A stretch of 64,000 nt of DNA from Deltaproteobacteria bacterium (GTDB lineage Bacteria > Myxococcota_A > UBA9042 > PHBI01). Made by a program: the position numbers and the translations under genes. The DNA lies in NCBI GenBank assembly GCA_020632715.1, contig JACKFA010000008.1, forward strand, positions 124,001 to 188,000, read 5' to 3'. Under the pieces are notes generated by a model. That model was not told where the DNA came from. It saw only the letters and a list, made by a program, of their open reading frames with translations, and did not search any database. Below, piece by piece: positions 44,126 through 53,061 of the stretch; the first letter of the stretch is position 1; each line of letters starts with the position of its first letter.

Positions 44126-45583
44126 TCACTTCAGCGTGAACTTCAGGTGGCACTCGCCGATTCGGATGATGTCCTGATCGCGCAGGAACTGCTTCGTGAC
44201 CTTGTTGCCGTTGACGAGCGTCCCGTTCGTCGACCCGAAGTCGGCGAGCTCGAAGCGCATGTCCTCGATCTTGATGCCCGCGTGCCGCTTCGAGACGCCG
44301 GCCTCCTGGATGACGATCGTGTTGCCATCGATGCTCCCGATGGTCGTCACGTCCTCGGTCAGGTAGAACTCGGCGCCAGCGTAGGCCCCCTGGGTGCAGG
44401 TGAGCTTGCCCTTGTACGGGCCGACGGGCCCCTCCTCCTCGACGACGGCGACCGGCCGGTTCGCCCGCCGCTTCGCCATCGCCTTGAAGAGCTTCACGAG
44501 CAGGAAGATGCCGAGGAGCGAGCCGAGCACCACGCAGACGATGATGATGATCGGCATGATGTTGAAGGGCTTCTCCGGCCACTTCACACCCTCGATGACC
44601 GTCTTCCCCGGGCCCGCGCTCGTCTCGAGCTCGAGGCGCACGTTCACGTTCTGCTCCGAGCCCGAGTAGTCCTCCGGCCAGAAGTCGAGCACGTACTGGT
44701 TCTTCACCTGCTCGCCGGTCCGGGCGATGGCGCGCGAGATGTCGTCGACCTCCTCGACCTTCACCTCGCGGTAGCGCCCGTTCGTCTGCTTCGCGAGCGT
44801 CCCGAGGTAGACGAGCGGCTCCGGGATGTCCGGGCTGAACCCGAGCGCGATCACCTTCGCGTGCGTCGACGTCGCGACCTCCGCGATGTCCTGGATCTTG
44901 CGCTCCACGAGGCTCGTCTTCTCGAGGTAGCGGTCCTTGCCATCGCTCATGACGATGAGCAGGCGCCGCTGGCTGATGGACTGGTCGTTCTCCTGGATGT
45001 CGTCCATGACGCGCTTCACGGCGTTGTAGAGCGCCGGCGCCGTCGCGACCCCCTTCTCACCGCGGCGGATGAGCTTCAGGTTGTCGATCGCCTGCTCCTT
45101 CCGCTGCCCCCAGGAGGCGACCTTCTTCACGCCCTCCTCGTTGTAGTACCAGATGGTGCTCCAATCGACGTTGTCCGTGAGCTTCTCGAGGAACGCCTTG
45201 TACCCGAGCTTGGTCTGCTCCATGATCACGGATTCTTCGCGGTTCGGGTCGTCCGGCCACGCGAACGACTCGTGCGCCGCGACGAGGATCGCGACCGACA
45301 CCGGGTTCTCGTCGGCGACCGTGCGCAGCTCGTAGCGGCCCTTGAGCTCCTGGTTGTCGACGAAGACCTTCACGTCGTTGATCTGCTTGTCCGGCACGAC
45401 GTCGTCGTTGTCGTCGAGCACGTCGATGAAGAAGCGGACGTAGCCCTTCTTCTCGCCCGACTCCGTGAACGCCGACCCATCGAAGCGGTCGAAGTTCACG
45501 TTGGCCGCGTGAGCGGGCCCAACGATGCCGAGCGTGGCCACGACGGCCATCGTTACGACGGATTGGATCTTCGAGAGCGGCAC
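44126..45583 (-). CDS. Exported vWA-like protein with membrane helix and cytoplasmic FHA domain
   Basis: A 485-residue single-pass protein: signal peptide (about 1-27), periplasmic von Willebrand A-like domain (about 80-300; VSVAILVAAHES at the MIDAS position and LLIVMSDGKDR later), a membrane helix (about 347-371), and a C-terminal FHA domain (about 400-485; VSKRHAGI and DFGSTNGTLVNG). The MIDAS DxSxS is lost (VAAHES), so metal-dependent binding is doubtful. In the FHA the usual GR is IGS. It would read phospho-threonine inside and bind a partner outside. Downstream of the eCIS genes but separated by a terminator. Confidence 0.8.
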   Translation of the reverse strand: MPLSKIQSVVTMAVVATLGIVGPAHAANVNFDRFDGSAFTESGEKKGYVRFFIDVLDDNDDVVPDKQINDVKVFVDNQELKGRYELRTVADENPVSVAILVAAHESFAWPDDPNREESVIMEQTKLGYKAFLEKLTDNVDWSTIWYYNEEGVKKVASWGQRKEQAIDNLKLIRRGEKGVATAPALYNAVKRVMDDIQENDQSISQRRLLIVMSDGKDRYLEKTSLVERKIQDIAEVATSTHAKVIALGFSPDIPEPLVYLGTLAKQTNGRYREVKVEEVDDISRAIARTGEQVKNQYVLDFWPEDYSGSEQNVNVRLELETSAGPGKTVIEGVKWPEKPFNIMPIIIIVCVVLGSLLGIFLLVKLFKAMAKRRANRPVAVVEEEGPVGPYKGKLTCTQGAYAGAEFYLTEDVTTIGSIDGNTIVIQEAGVSKRHAGIKIEDMRFELADFGSTNGTLVNGNKVTKQFLRDQDIIRIGECHLKFTLK

Positions 45584-45654
45584 GATTGCCTCCAGGAGAG
45601 CCGCACATACGGCGATGCGATTGGTCGCGAGCCAGCCTGCTCGCAGGTCCTTCG

Positions 45655-45683
45655 ATTATGACCGGAACTGCCCGTTGCGCAAC
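45655..45683 (-). promoter_or_regulatory. Promoter of the vWA-FHA gene with palindrome over -35
   Basis: On the minus strand TTGCGC (45682-45677), 16-nt spacer, CATAAT (45660-45655), about 70 nt before the start codon. The perfect palindrome GTTGCGCAAC (45674-45683) covers the -35. Confidence 0.45.
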
Positions 45684-45838
45684 CGGTCCGGGGTCCCTCG
45701 CGAGCACCTGACGGCTCCCGAACGACTCCGTGGACGCCGCCCGCGCGACGCCCGACATCGAACCGCGCGCTGCCGACCCCTCGACCACGCGCGGTGAGCG
45801 ACGATGACGCGCAGCCCGCGCCGCGCGCCGCGATGGCG

Positions 45839-46504
45839 CTACTGCAGCGCCTTGAACCAGAGCTCCGTCCGGCCGAGCCGGACGCGATCGTTGTCGATGA
45901 GCTCTTCCTTCTGGCAGCGCGTGTCGTTCACGTACGTGCCGTTCGTCGAGTCCAGGTCCACGAGGATGTACTGCCCGTCTTCGTGGCGCAGCACCGCGTG
46001 GCGCGAGGACATGTACTGGTCGGTCAACACGATGTCCGCGTCAGCCGCGGTCCCGATCATGTTCTTCCCGTCCACGATGCGGAAGTCCTGCCCCTTCTGG
46101 GCTCCATTCATGGCGACGAGCCACCCGACGCACATGCGCGGCTGGTCCTCCTCCATGACCTGGATGAACTGCGTCTTGTCCCCGAAGCCAACCTCAGCAG
46201 GCGCTGCCGCCTCCATCGCTGGCTGAGACTGGCCGCCGCTCTTCTTCTTGCCGAACAGCCCCATACCTTCATCCTTCTGGGCCGGCGCTTGCTGCGCCTT
46301 GGCCGGTGCTTTGTCCTTGCCGCCCTTCACCGCGCCCTTCGCGGCACCCTTCGCTTTATCGCCGGCGTCCTTGAAGCCCTTGTTGATCCGGGCCGCCGCC
46401 TTGGACTTCGCCTTGGCCTGCGCGCCCATGACCTTGCCCTTGGCGCCCGCCTGAATCGAGTTCGCCTTCTGACGGGCGAGGTTCTTGAAGAAGTCCCAAA
46501 CCAT
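45839..46504 (-). CDS. FHA domain protein with basic N-terminal tail
   Basis: A 221-residue cytoplasmic protein. The N-terminal half is Lys/Ala/Gly-rich (AKGKVMGAQAKAKSKAAARI, KGAAKGAVKGGKD) and probably disordered; the C-terminal FHA domain (about 125-221) has IGT, SSRHAVL, DSTNGTYVN in order, so a phosphothreonine-binding surface is likely. In the same direction as the vWA-FHA gene, 255 nt upstream of it, and after the eCIS terminator. May serve as a phospho-regulated adaptor for the neighbouring secretion genes; this is from position only. Confidence 0.8.
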   Translation of the reverse strand: MVWDFFKNLARQKANSIQAGAKGKVMGAQAKAKSKAAARINKGFKDAGDKAKGAAKGAVKGGKDKAPAKAQQAPAQKDEGMGLFGKKKSGGQSQPAMEAAAPAEVGFGDKTQFIQVMEEDQPRMCVGWLVAMNGAQKGQDFRIVDGKNMIGTAADADIVLTDQYMSSRHAVLRHEDGQYILVDLDSTNGTYVNDTRCQKEELIDNDRVRLGRTELWFKALQ

Positions 46505-46711
46505 GATCAACCGCTGTTGTCGCCAGGGTCGACGCCGCGAAACCCTCGCGCGCCGAGAGACCGATGCTCTCGTTCCGTGTAGGCACTGGTATCGGCCGCG
46601 GGAGCCCCGCGTTGAGGAAAATGATTGCACCACTCCGGCGCCGATGCAAACCGACTGCACGCTAGCCGCGACGCCTTGCGGGCCTCCGGGCTCTCGCCGC
46701 GAGAAAGAAAA

Positions 46712-46740
46712 GAGGCCCGTCGCGCCGGGCGACGGGCCTC
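46712..46740 (-). terminator. Rho-independent terminator of the eCIS operon
   Basis: GAGGCCCGTCGC-GCCGG-GCGACGGGCCTC: perfect 12-bp stem, 5-nt loop, followed on the minus strand by TTTTCTTTCTC. It ends transcription 22 nt after the stop of the 509-residue eCIS gene. Confidence 0.88.
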
Positions 46741-46761
46741 CACAGAGCACCTGCGACTCGC

Positions 46762-48291
46762 TCAGGCGGGCTGGTAGAACCAGATCCTGAACATGTTGAT
46801 GTCGCGATCCGCCGCGACCGGGGTCTGGCGGATGGTCAGGAACGTGTCGGACACGAACTCCGCCGGGATCCGGTAGGGCCAGTTCCGCCAGCGGAACTTC
46901 CGGTCCTCACCGGTGCAGACCATGTTGCCGCTCTTCTTGCCGTTGACCTGCATCTCGGCTTCCCAGTCGCCGTGCACGTAGTCCATGCGCATGAAGATGA
47001 GCACGTCCTTGTTCGGCGTGACGTTCGAGATCTCCCACTCGGCGTAGCCGCCCTCGTAGGCGATGCCGATGTCCTCGACGATGACACCGTCGGGGTACTT
47101 CAGCTTCTGGCGCGTGCGGTACTTGTCCTTCGCGTCGACGATGCGGAACTTGTGGTCCTGCTCGGACTTCTTGGTGAGGATGTCGAGCTCGTCGATGCGC
47201 TTGAGCTTCACGCCGTCGATGTCGAGGACGTCGCCGAAGTCGTCGCTCTTGACCTTCAGCTTCTCGATGACGCTGTCGTCCGCGGCCTTCGCGGCCACCT
47301 CGGCCTTCTTCTTGACGACCTTGCCGCCGAAGATGGTCTGCAGGTTCTCCGTGCTCTTCTTCTGGTAGCCGAGCACGTTCGTCAGGGTCTCCTGGTTGAA
47401 CGACCCCTCGCGGTACATGCCCTGCAGGAGCTCGACGTGCTTCTTGAAGGACGCGAACTCCTTCTTCGCCGAGTACTGCGGGTAGTTCTCCTCGACGTCC
47501 GTGATGAGCTCCTCCTGCATCCCGAAGACGGTCGCGAAGAGGTCGTAGAGGTTCCGCTCGTCGACGAGGTTCACGCGCAGCAGCATGTCGAGCGCGCCCA
47601 TCGCGGCGTTGACGTTACCCGCCGACAGGATGCGCATCTTGTTGAACATGTGCCCGTAGACACCCTTCGCGCCCTGGAGGATCTCCGACAGCTCGCGCAG
47701 CGTCCGCGGATCCATCGTGCTGCCGACGACGCCCGCCTGCGGCACGTAGAGCTGATTGATCTCGTTCTCCTTCGGATCGAGCGGGTCCTTCGCGTCCGTG
47801 ATGCGCTTCACGTCCTTCGTCATGAAGATGCGGCAGAGCTCGATCTCGCGCTTGATGTCGGGCTCCGTGATGATCGCGTCGACCTTGAAGGCCTCGGCGA
47901 TGCGGCGGTGGCCCTTGTACTCGAGGTTCGCGCGGTACGAGACGAAGTCCGTGAGCTCCTCGATGTACTTCAGGACGATGTACACGGTCTGCGGGAGCTT
48001 GAAGTCACCGGGGTCGATGGTCTTGATGACCGGCTCCGGGACGTAGATCTCGTTGCCGTCCCCGTCGATCGCGTAGCCGGGCGACACCTCCACGGACATG
48101 TCGGCGCGACCGCGAGCCGAGACGCGGAGGCCTCCCATGATGTTCGGGACGACGCCGGGACCATGCATGAGCCGGTTGTGCAGCTTGTGCTTCTCGACGT
48201 GGTACTTGACGAGGTCGTTCCAGTCGTCGGCCGTCGTCTGGAACCCCGTGAAGAAGTTGATCCGCTTGTAGCCCTTGAAATCCTCGGCCAT
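46762..48291 (-). CDS. eCIS-associated protein of unknown function
   Basis: A 509-residue soluble protein, last gene of the eCIS unit, 4 nt after the tail-protein-I gene. The opening FFTGFQTTADDWNDLVKYHV...HNRLMHGPGVVPN and VSPGYAIDGDGNEIYVP matches, as far as I recall, a family found beside baseplate genes of contractile systems; the rest has a helical middle (about 190-310) and a C-terminal beta domain (about 375-509, ending in FRIWFYQPA). It may form part of the outer baseplate or an adhesive part; no fibre repeat is visible. No catalytic motif seen. Confidence 0.65.
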   Translation of the reverse strand: MAEDFKGYKRINFFTGFQTTADDWNDLVKYHVEKHKLHNRLMHGPGVVPNIMGGLRVSARGRADMSVEVSPGYAIDGDGNEIYVPEPVIKTIDPGDFKLPQTVYIVLKYIEELTDFVSYRANLEYKGHRRIAEAFKVDAIITEPDIKREIELCRIFMTKDVKRITDAKDPLDPKENEINQLYVPQAGVVGSTMDPRTLRELSEILQGAKGVYGHMFNKMRILSAGNVNAAMGALDMLLRVNLVDERNLYDLFATVFGMQEELITDVEENYPQYSAKKEFASFKKHVELLQGMYREGSFNQETLTNVLGYQKKSTENLQTIFGGKVVKKKAEVAAKAADDSVIEKLKVKSDDFGDVLDIDGVKLKRIDELDILTKKSEQDHKFRIVDAKDKYRTRQKLKYPDGVIVEDIGIAYEGGYAEWEISNVTPNKDVLIFMRMDYVHGDWEAEMQVNGKKSGNMVCTGEDRKFRWRNWPYRIPAEFVSDTFLTIRQTPVAADRDINMFRIWFYQPA

Positions 48292-48294
48292 CGC

Positions 48295-49401
48295 CTACTC
48301 CTTGGGCGTCGTCTTGGACGCGCGCTTCGACTTTTTGTCATCGTCGCCGCCCGCGTCCTCCGCAGCGGCCTCCGCCTTCGCCGACACGAGGGGCGTCTTG
48401 GCGGACGTCTTGGGCACCTTCTTCTGCTCTTCGCGCGCGGTCTCGGCCTCGGGCTCGTAGAGGAGCCCACTCGTGGCCTCCTCCCCCGCGACCCCGATAC
48501 GCTCGAACTCCGAGCCATCCGAGCCGATGCCGATACCCATGCCGAACCCGCCGTCGCCGCCGAGCCCGATGGACATGAACGACCCCATGAGCCCGCTCTC
48601 GGCCTCGTCGGAGAACGCGAGGAAGTAGCTCGTGTGGGCCGGCTTCTGCTGCTGGATGATCTGGTGGATCTTGATGATCTCGTCTTCGGGGGTCTGCGCC
48701 GCCGACTTGTCGAGGCGCACCACGAAGCAGTGGGCGAGGTTCATCGGCGGCAGGATGACGGTGTCGTCCCCGACGGTCGAGTGCACCCCGATGCGGAACC
48801 CCTGGAACGGCCAGCTGTTCTCCTCGATGACCACGTTCGCCCCGGCGTAGATCCGGACGAACTCGCGCACCGCCCGCGCGGTCCCGCGCTCTGGGAAGAG
48901 CTGCGTCGCCGCGAGCAGCATCTGGCGCCGCTGGAGCGTGGTCCAGTCGGGGTTCAGCGTGATCGCGAGCCAGCTCCCGAGCCACGGCAGGAACTCGGGG
49001 TCCGTCGTGCGCGGGTCGAACAGCTCGTGGATCCGGTCGAGCCGGAACGTCGAGGAGTCGTAGAGGTGCTGGATGATGTAGAGGAAGCCCCGAAGCCAGG
49101 ACGCCCCCTCCATCGCCGCCTGCTGGAACACCTGCGGGAGGAAGCTGAGCAGGCTCTGGCGACTGACCGTGAGCTGGACCTCGACGTCCTTCGAGACGAG
49201 GAGGCCCGACCGGGGGAACTGGTCGACGACGTTGAACTCGTCGGCGTAGTCCTCCGAGTACTGGACTTTGAACCGCGAGAACCCGGCGTTCGACAACACG
49301 ATCTTCGCGTTCTCGAGGCCGAGCCCCACCACCTCCGGGATCGGTACCCGGCGGATGGTGCCGCGTGCGCGCGGATCGCGGGGATCAAACGATGCGGTCA
49401 T
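48295..49401 (-). CDS. eCIS baseplate tail protein I with N-terminal PASTA-like domain
   Basis: A 368-residue protein. Residues about 18-80 (PEVVGLGLENAKIVLSNAGF ... QVQLTVS-like end) have the size and motif of a PASTA domain; the following 90-225 region (FLPQVFQQ, RLDRIHELFDPRTTDPEFLPWLGSWLAI) matches phage tail protein I (P2 gpI, Afp12-like), which helps shape the baseplate. The tail is Gly-rich then Lys/Ala-rich and disordered. It overlaps the baseplate J gene by 17 nt. PASTA fused to gpI is not a domain order I recall from described eCIS. Confidence 0.8.
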   Translation of the reverse strand: MTASFDPRDPRARGTIRRVPIPEVVGLGLENAKIVLSNAGFSRFKVQYSEDYADEFNVVDQFPRSGLLVSKDVEVQLTVSRQSLLSFLPQVFQQAAMEGASWLRGFLYIIQHLYDSSTFRLDRIHELFDPRTTDPEFLPWLGSWLAITLNPDWTTLQRRQMLLAATQLFPERGTARAVREFVRIYAGANVVIEENSWPFQGFRIGVHSTVGDDTVILPPMNLAHCFVVRLDKSAAQTPEDEIIKIHQIIQQQKPAHTSYFLAFSDEAESGLMGSFMSIGLGGDGGFGMGIGIGSDGSEFERIGVAGEEATSGLLYEPEAETAREEQKKVPKTSAKTPLVSAKAEAAAEDAGGDDDKKSKRASKTTPKE

Positions 49402-52372
49402 GCGCCTTCTCGACGACGTCGACGTCGATCAAGTGGATGAGTTGGTCGTCACCGACGCGCAGCTGCTCGATCTCGATGCCGCCGCGCGCTTCGTCGTAGA
49501 TGCGGATCTTGTCGACGAGGTCCACACCGTCCACGCTCTCGACCACCTGATAGAGGTCGACCTTGAGGAGCGAGCGCCCGAACGGCCACCCCTTCCCGCT
49601 GCGCCAACCCTGGAGCGGATGCAGGAAGCGCCGCACCGCCACCTCGATCGCCTTCTTGATCTTGTCGGTCGCGCCGCCCTGCGCCGCGACGATCTCGATC
49701 CGCAGCGAGCACTCGGCGTACGACGGGCGCACGACGTTCACGACGGTCGACACGAGGCGACGCTGGTTCAGGTACTTCCGGACGCGCTTCAGGAGCTCCA
49801 CCGTCGGCACCGGCTTCTCGGTGAGCTCGGTCGTCGCCGTGCGCGGCACGACGATGACCGTCACCTCGCCCTCTCGCGACGTCGACGGCAGGCACTTCAC
49901 GCGCGCGACCGAGTTGCTCGCCTCGCGCGCGAGCCACTCGAAGTCGTCGATCGTGACCGCGCGATTCCGCGCCTTCAGCATGTGCGGCGCCCGCGCCTTC
50001 GCCTCCTCGACGGTCTCCATGTCGCAGCCGCCGGCCGCCGCGTAGGGGTTGGTGACCTCCTCGATGAACGCGAGCGTCGACATCATCTCGTTGACGGTGC
50101 TCGCGGGGACGTTGCCCGCGCTCCCCCCGCCGACGCGGTACATGCGCGCCCGGATGCTGCGGTCGCCCTTCGGCGGGATCATCCCGTGCACGCCGTCCCC
50201 GAAGCGGATCTCCCCGGTGACGATGTCCTTGATGTAGACGCGGTCGCGGTGACCGCGGTCGTAGAAGCTGTCCACGCCGAGCCAGCGGACCCAGAAGCCG
50301 TCGCCGTCCGGGTCGTCGATGATCGCCTCGCTGCCCCAGAGCTCGCGCAGCGCCTCGACCTCGTCCGGCGGGAGCGTGTCCTTCTCCCGACAGACGATGA
50401 CCTCGCCGTCGAGCACCGGACCGCGCGGCATGAAGAAGAACTGGTTCGGCGTACCCTGGCTCGAGCCGAGGAGCGTGTCTCCGTACGTCGTCACGTTGCT
50501 CACGTGAACGGCGTTCAGCAGGATCCGGTTGCAGCGCGGCGGCTCGTCGTAGCCGCCCTGCTCGAGGCGCGCGCGCATCCAGTAGAGGCTCTCGCCGAAG
50601 CGGCGGGACTTCCGGAAGTCGGCGGGGCCGATGAACTCGACGAAGCCGGCCTGCGTGAAGTTCTCCGTCGTGTCGTGCGGCGTGAGCAGCGACCAGGACT
50701 TCCCGTCCCAGTACTCCCACACCACGCGCTGCTCGATGAAGCCGTCGCTGCGGTCGTCGAAAGAGCGCAGCGACGTGCGCCCGCCGAGCCCCTCGCGCTC
50801 CTCCATGTTGAAGTACATGCTGCAGCGCTCGGTCGGGAACGGGTTCTCCCACCCGAGGTAGAGCGTCGGGGACTCCTCCGCGACCGGCTGGAAGACCTGA
50901 AACGGCTTGTACTCGGTCGACGCGAGCTTCGTGTGGTCGGTGAAGACGAAGTCGTTGTAGACGAAGACCGTCTTGAGCCAGTGCGGCTGCTCCTGGAACT
51001 TGAAGACGACCTCCTTGAACCACGGCGGGCGCAGGGGGTTGTCGTCCTTCCAGACCCAGGTGTCGTCCTCGAGGACGTAGGTCCCGGGGGAGCCGTAGTT
51101 GCCCATCTCGACGCGGCACCGCACCCACAGCGTCTCGGTGCCCTGGACGTCGGTCTGGCCGAGGTCCGCGGGGCGCTTGAACGTCACGGCGCCGGACTGC
51201 GTGAAGCAGCGGGTCGTGTCGCTGAAGTCGAACTCCGACTCGGGATGATCCGGATCCGCCCAGGTGACCTTGCCGAGGACCTTCCAGCGCTTGCCGGTGT
51301 GGTACTCCCAGCGGAGCACCAGGTCGTGCGACGGGCGCGCGACGTCGGCGATGTTCTGGTCCGTCATCGTGATCTCGAGCTTCACGAGCGAGTCGGGCTG
51401 GCTCAGCCCCTCGGCGGACCCGAAGTAGAACGTCGAGTCTACCGCTGGTTCCTTGCCGAACGGCGCGAAGTTCTTGTCGATGTCGAGGACGGTGAAGATG
51501 TCGCCTTCCGCGTTGCAGATGGCGTCCTCGGGCGGGATCCCCTCGCCGAGCACCTCGATGCGCGCGGTGATGGTGTCGACGACCGTCTCCTCGGAGTCGT
51601 GCGGCACCTCGAACAGGCGCCCGCGGATCCAGAAGGTCTCGACGTCGTTGACGCTCGTCTGCTCGAACGCCGGCGGCCCGGAGAAGGCGCACGTGTTGCG
51701 CTCGAGGTCCATCGACGCGCGCACGAGCTCACGCCACCTGTTGCCGTCCCAGTACTCCCACTCGAGGAGCTCGTGGAACTGCCGGTCGCCCGAGCCCTGC
51801 GCCTCGAAGCGCATGATGAGGATCGAGTCCTCGTTGAACGCGCTGAAGCGCGAGTCGCCGAGGTAGAGGTAGCGCTCGATGCTCCGCGCGCCGCCGAACA
51901 CCTCGAAGGTCCCGGTCTCACCGTTCGAGATCCCGGTGTTGTCGGCGAACATCTTGTTGTGCTGGCTCATGCACCGCATGAGCTTGTTGTTGAGCCCGAC
52001 GAGGTCTCGCTCGGTCTCGTAGACCAGCGCCGGGAGGTCTCCCTCCGGCTTCGTCGCGACGCGGGTGCCCGCGTTCACGACCACCATGTCGGTCTTCTCG
52101 CTGACCTTGAACTGCACGATCGTCCGCGCCGGCTGGGGAGGCCGCAGGCGGATCCCCATCATGTTCAGGAACGCGAGGTAGTTGTTGTCCGGTACGCGGT
52201 TCAGCCGATAGATGACCATCTCGGTCATCCAGGCGAACAGCTCGAGCAGCGTGATGCCCGGGTCCGACTTGTTGTAGTTGGTCCACTCCGGACAATACTG
52301 CGGAATCAGGCGGATCGCTTCCTCGACGATGTCATCGAAGCCGCGGTCGTCGAGATTCGGGGTCGGAATCAT
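49385..52372 (-). CDS. eCIS baseplate assembly protein (gpJ-like, Afp11-type)
   Basis: A 995-residue baseplate component. N-terminus GITLLELFAWMTEMVIYRLNRVPDNNYLAFLNMMGI is typical of the putative baseplate assembly family in Afp/PVC clusters; the middle contains several repeated beta units with FT(Q)AGxVxFxxPAD and WEYWDGxxW patterns that sample receptor or wedge partners; the C-terminal third (about 720-995) has the baseplate J core with GEIRFGDGVHGMIPPKGDRSI and EEAKARAPHMLKARNRAVTIDDFEWLA. It overlaps gp25 upstream by 4 nt and gpI downstream by 17 nt, so the three are translated as a block. Confidence 0.92.
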   Translation of the reverse strand: MIPTPNLDDRGFDDIVEEAIRLIPQYCPEWTNYNKSDPGITLLELFAWMTEMVIYRLNRVPDNNYLAFLNMMGIRLRPPQPARTIVQFKVSEKTDMVVVNAGTRVATKPEGDLPALVYETERDLVGLNNKLMRCMSQHNKMFADNTGISNGETGTFEVFGGARSIERYLYLGDSRFSAFNEDSILIMRFEAQGSGDRQFHELLEWEYWDGNRWRELVRASMDLERNTCAFSGPPAFEQTSVNDVETFWIRGRLFEVPHDSEETVVDTITARIEVLGEGIPPEDAICNAEGDIFTVLDIDKNFAPFGKEPAVDSTFYFGSAEGLSQPDSLVKLEITMTDQNIADVARPSHDLVLRWEYHTGKRWKVLGKVTWADPDHPESEFDFSDTTRCFTQSGAVTFKRPADLGQTDVQGTETLWVRCRVEMGNYGSPGTYVLEDDTWVWKDDNPLRPPWFKEVVFKFQEQPHWLKTVFVYNDFVFTDHTKLASTEYKPFQVFQPVAEESPTLYLGWENPFPTERCSMYFNMEEREGLGGRTSLRSFDDRSDGFIEQRVVWEYWDGKSWSLLTPHDTTENFTQAGFVEFIGPADFRKSRRFGESLYWMRARLEQGGYDEPPRCNRILLNAVHVSNVTTYGDTLLGSSQGTPNQFFFMPRGPVLDGEVIVCREKDTLPPDEVEALRELWGSEAIIDDPDGDGFWVRWLGVDSFYDRGHRDRVYIKDIVTGEIRFGDGVHGMIPPKGDRSIRARMYRVGGGSAGNVPASTVNEMMSTLAFIEEVTNPYAAAGGCDMETVEEAKARAPHMLKARNRAVTIDDFEWLAREASNSVARVKCLPSTSREGEVTVIVVPRTATTELTEKPVPTVELLKRVRKYLNQRRLVSTVVNVVRPSYAECSLRIEIVAAQGGATDKIKKAIEVAVRRFLHPLQGWRSGKGWPFGRSLLKVDLYQVVESVDGVDLVDKIRIYDEARGGIEIEQLRVGDDQLIHLIDVDVVEKAHDRIV

Positions 52373-52767
52373 AGGTCTTGTTCCCTACGCAGGTAGAACG
52401 GATAGACCAGGTTGTGCATGTTGTTCGTGGAGCGGACCCGGTAGTCGATGATGATGAGAATCGTGTTCTCGGCGGTTGGGTCCGGGTAGGACTTCACCGA
52501 GATGTTCTCGATCCGGGGCTCCCACTTGATGAGCGCCTGCTTCACGTACAGGGACACCATCGAGCAGGTGTTCGCGTTGACCGGGTGGAACACCAGCTCA
52601 TGGATGGCACAGCCGAAGTCGGGGCGCATGACGCGCTCACCGACCGCGGTCCCCATGATGAGGCGCACGGATTCAGCGATGCTTCTCTCGCCTGCCGACG
52701 TCTCGACCATACCGCGGCCGTCGACTTTCATCGGGAAGGCGAAGCCCTTACCGAGGAAGTTTTTCAT
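52369..52767 (-). CDS. eCIS gp25-like baseplate wedge protein
   Basis: A 132-residue gpW/gp25-family protein (Afp9-like), which connects inner baseplate and sheath. Visible: GFAFPMKVDGRGMVETSAGERSIAESVRLIMGT and VMRPDFGCAIHELVFHP (EPR-type core is replaced with WEPRIENISV later). Regular length. Lies 32 nt after the zinc-ribbon gene and overlaps the gpJ gene. Confidence 0.9.
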   Translation of the reverse strand: MKNFLGKGFAFPMKVDGRGMVETSAGERSIAESVRLIMGTAVGERVMRPDFGCAIHELVFHPVNANTCSMVSLYVKQALIKWEPRIENISVKSYPDPTAENTILIIIDYRVRSTNNMHNLVYPFYLRREQDL

Positions 52768-52799
52768 TCGCTAGAACGCTTTTTCGTGGGTCGCGCGGC

Positions 52800-52991
52800 C
52801 TACTTGAACGTGCCCTCGAAGAACTTCTTGCAATCAGGGCACTCGACTCTCACGCTCCCCTCGTCGAAATGCGGGACTTCGAGCGGACCGCCGCCACAGA
52901 ACGGACACGGATGTCCCTGGGTTCGACCCGCGACGATCTCGTCGAGCACGTCCATCAGCGAAGCGTGCTCGTCCGTCTGGGAATCGTGCAT
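52800..52991 (-). CDS. Small zinc-ribbon protein in the eCIS cluster
   Basis: A 63-residue protein. ATG 52991 is used since GGGAGG lies about five nt upstream. Two CxxC pairs, HPCPFCGGG and VECPDCKKFF, form a zinc ribbon; the N-terminus is a short acidic helix. First gene after the promoter at 53034-53061 and before gp25. Comparable small zinc-ribbon genes stand in some eCIS loci, role unknown. Confidence 0.75.
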   Translation of the reverse strand: MHDSQTDEHASLMDVLDEIVAGRTQGHPCPFCGGGPLEVPHFDEGSVRVECPDCKKFFEGTFK

Positions 52992-53033
52992 GAAGCCCTC
53001 CCGCATGCAGCAAGGTGCGTGCAGCCGAGAGGC

Positions 53034-53061
53034 ATCATAGTGAAGCCACCTTGCCTGTCAA
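53034..53061 (-). promoter_or_regulatory. Sigma-70-type promoter for the second half of the eCIS operon
   Basis: On the minus strand TTGACA (53061-53056), 16-nt spacer, TATGAT (53039-53034). Six of six and five of six consensus bases. It would start transcription about 36 nt before the zinc-ribbon start codon and drive zinc ribbon, gp25, gpJ, gpI and the 509-residue gene. Confidence 0.65.

Noticed and set aside
46620..46660. TTGCA...TGCAA inverted repeat as another copy of the metal operator
   Set aside because: The spacer is about 14 nt instead of 5, and the neighbour is an FHA gene.
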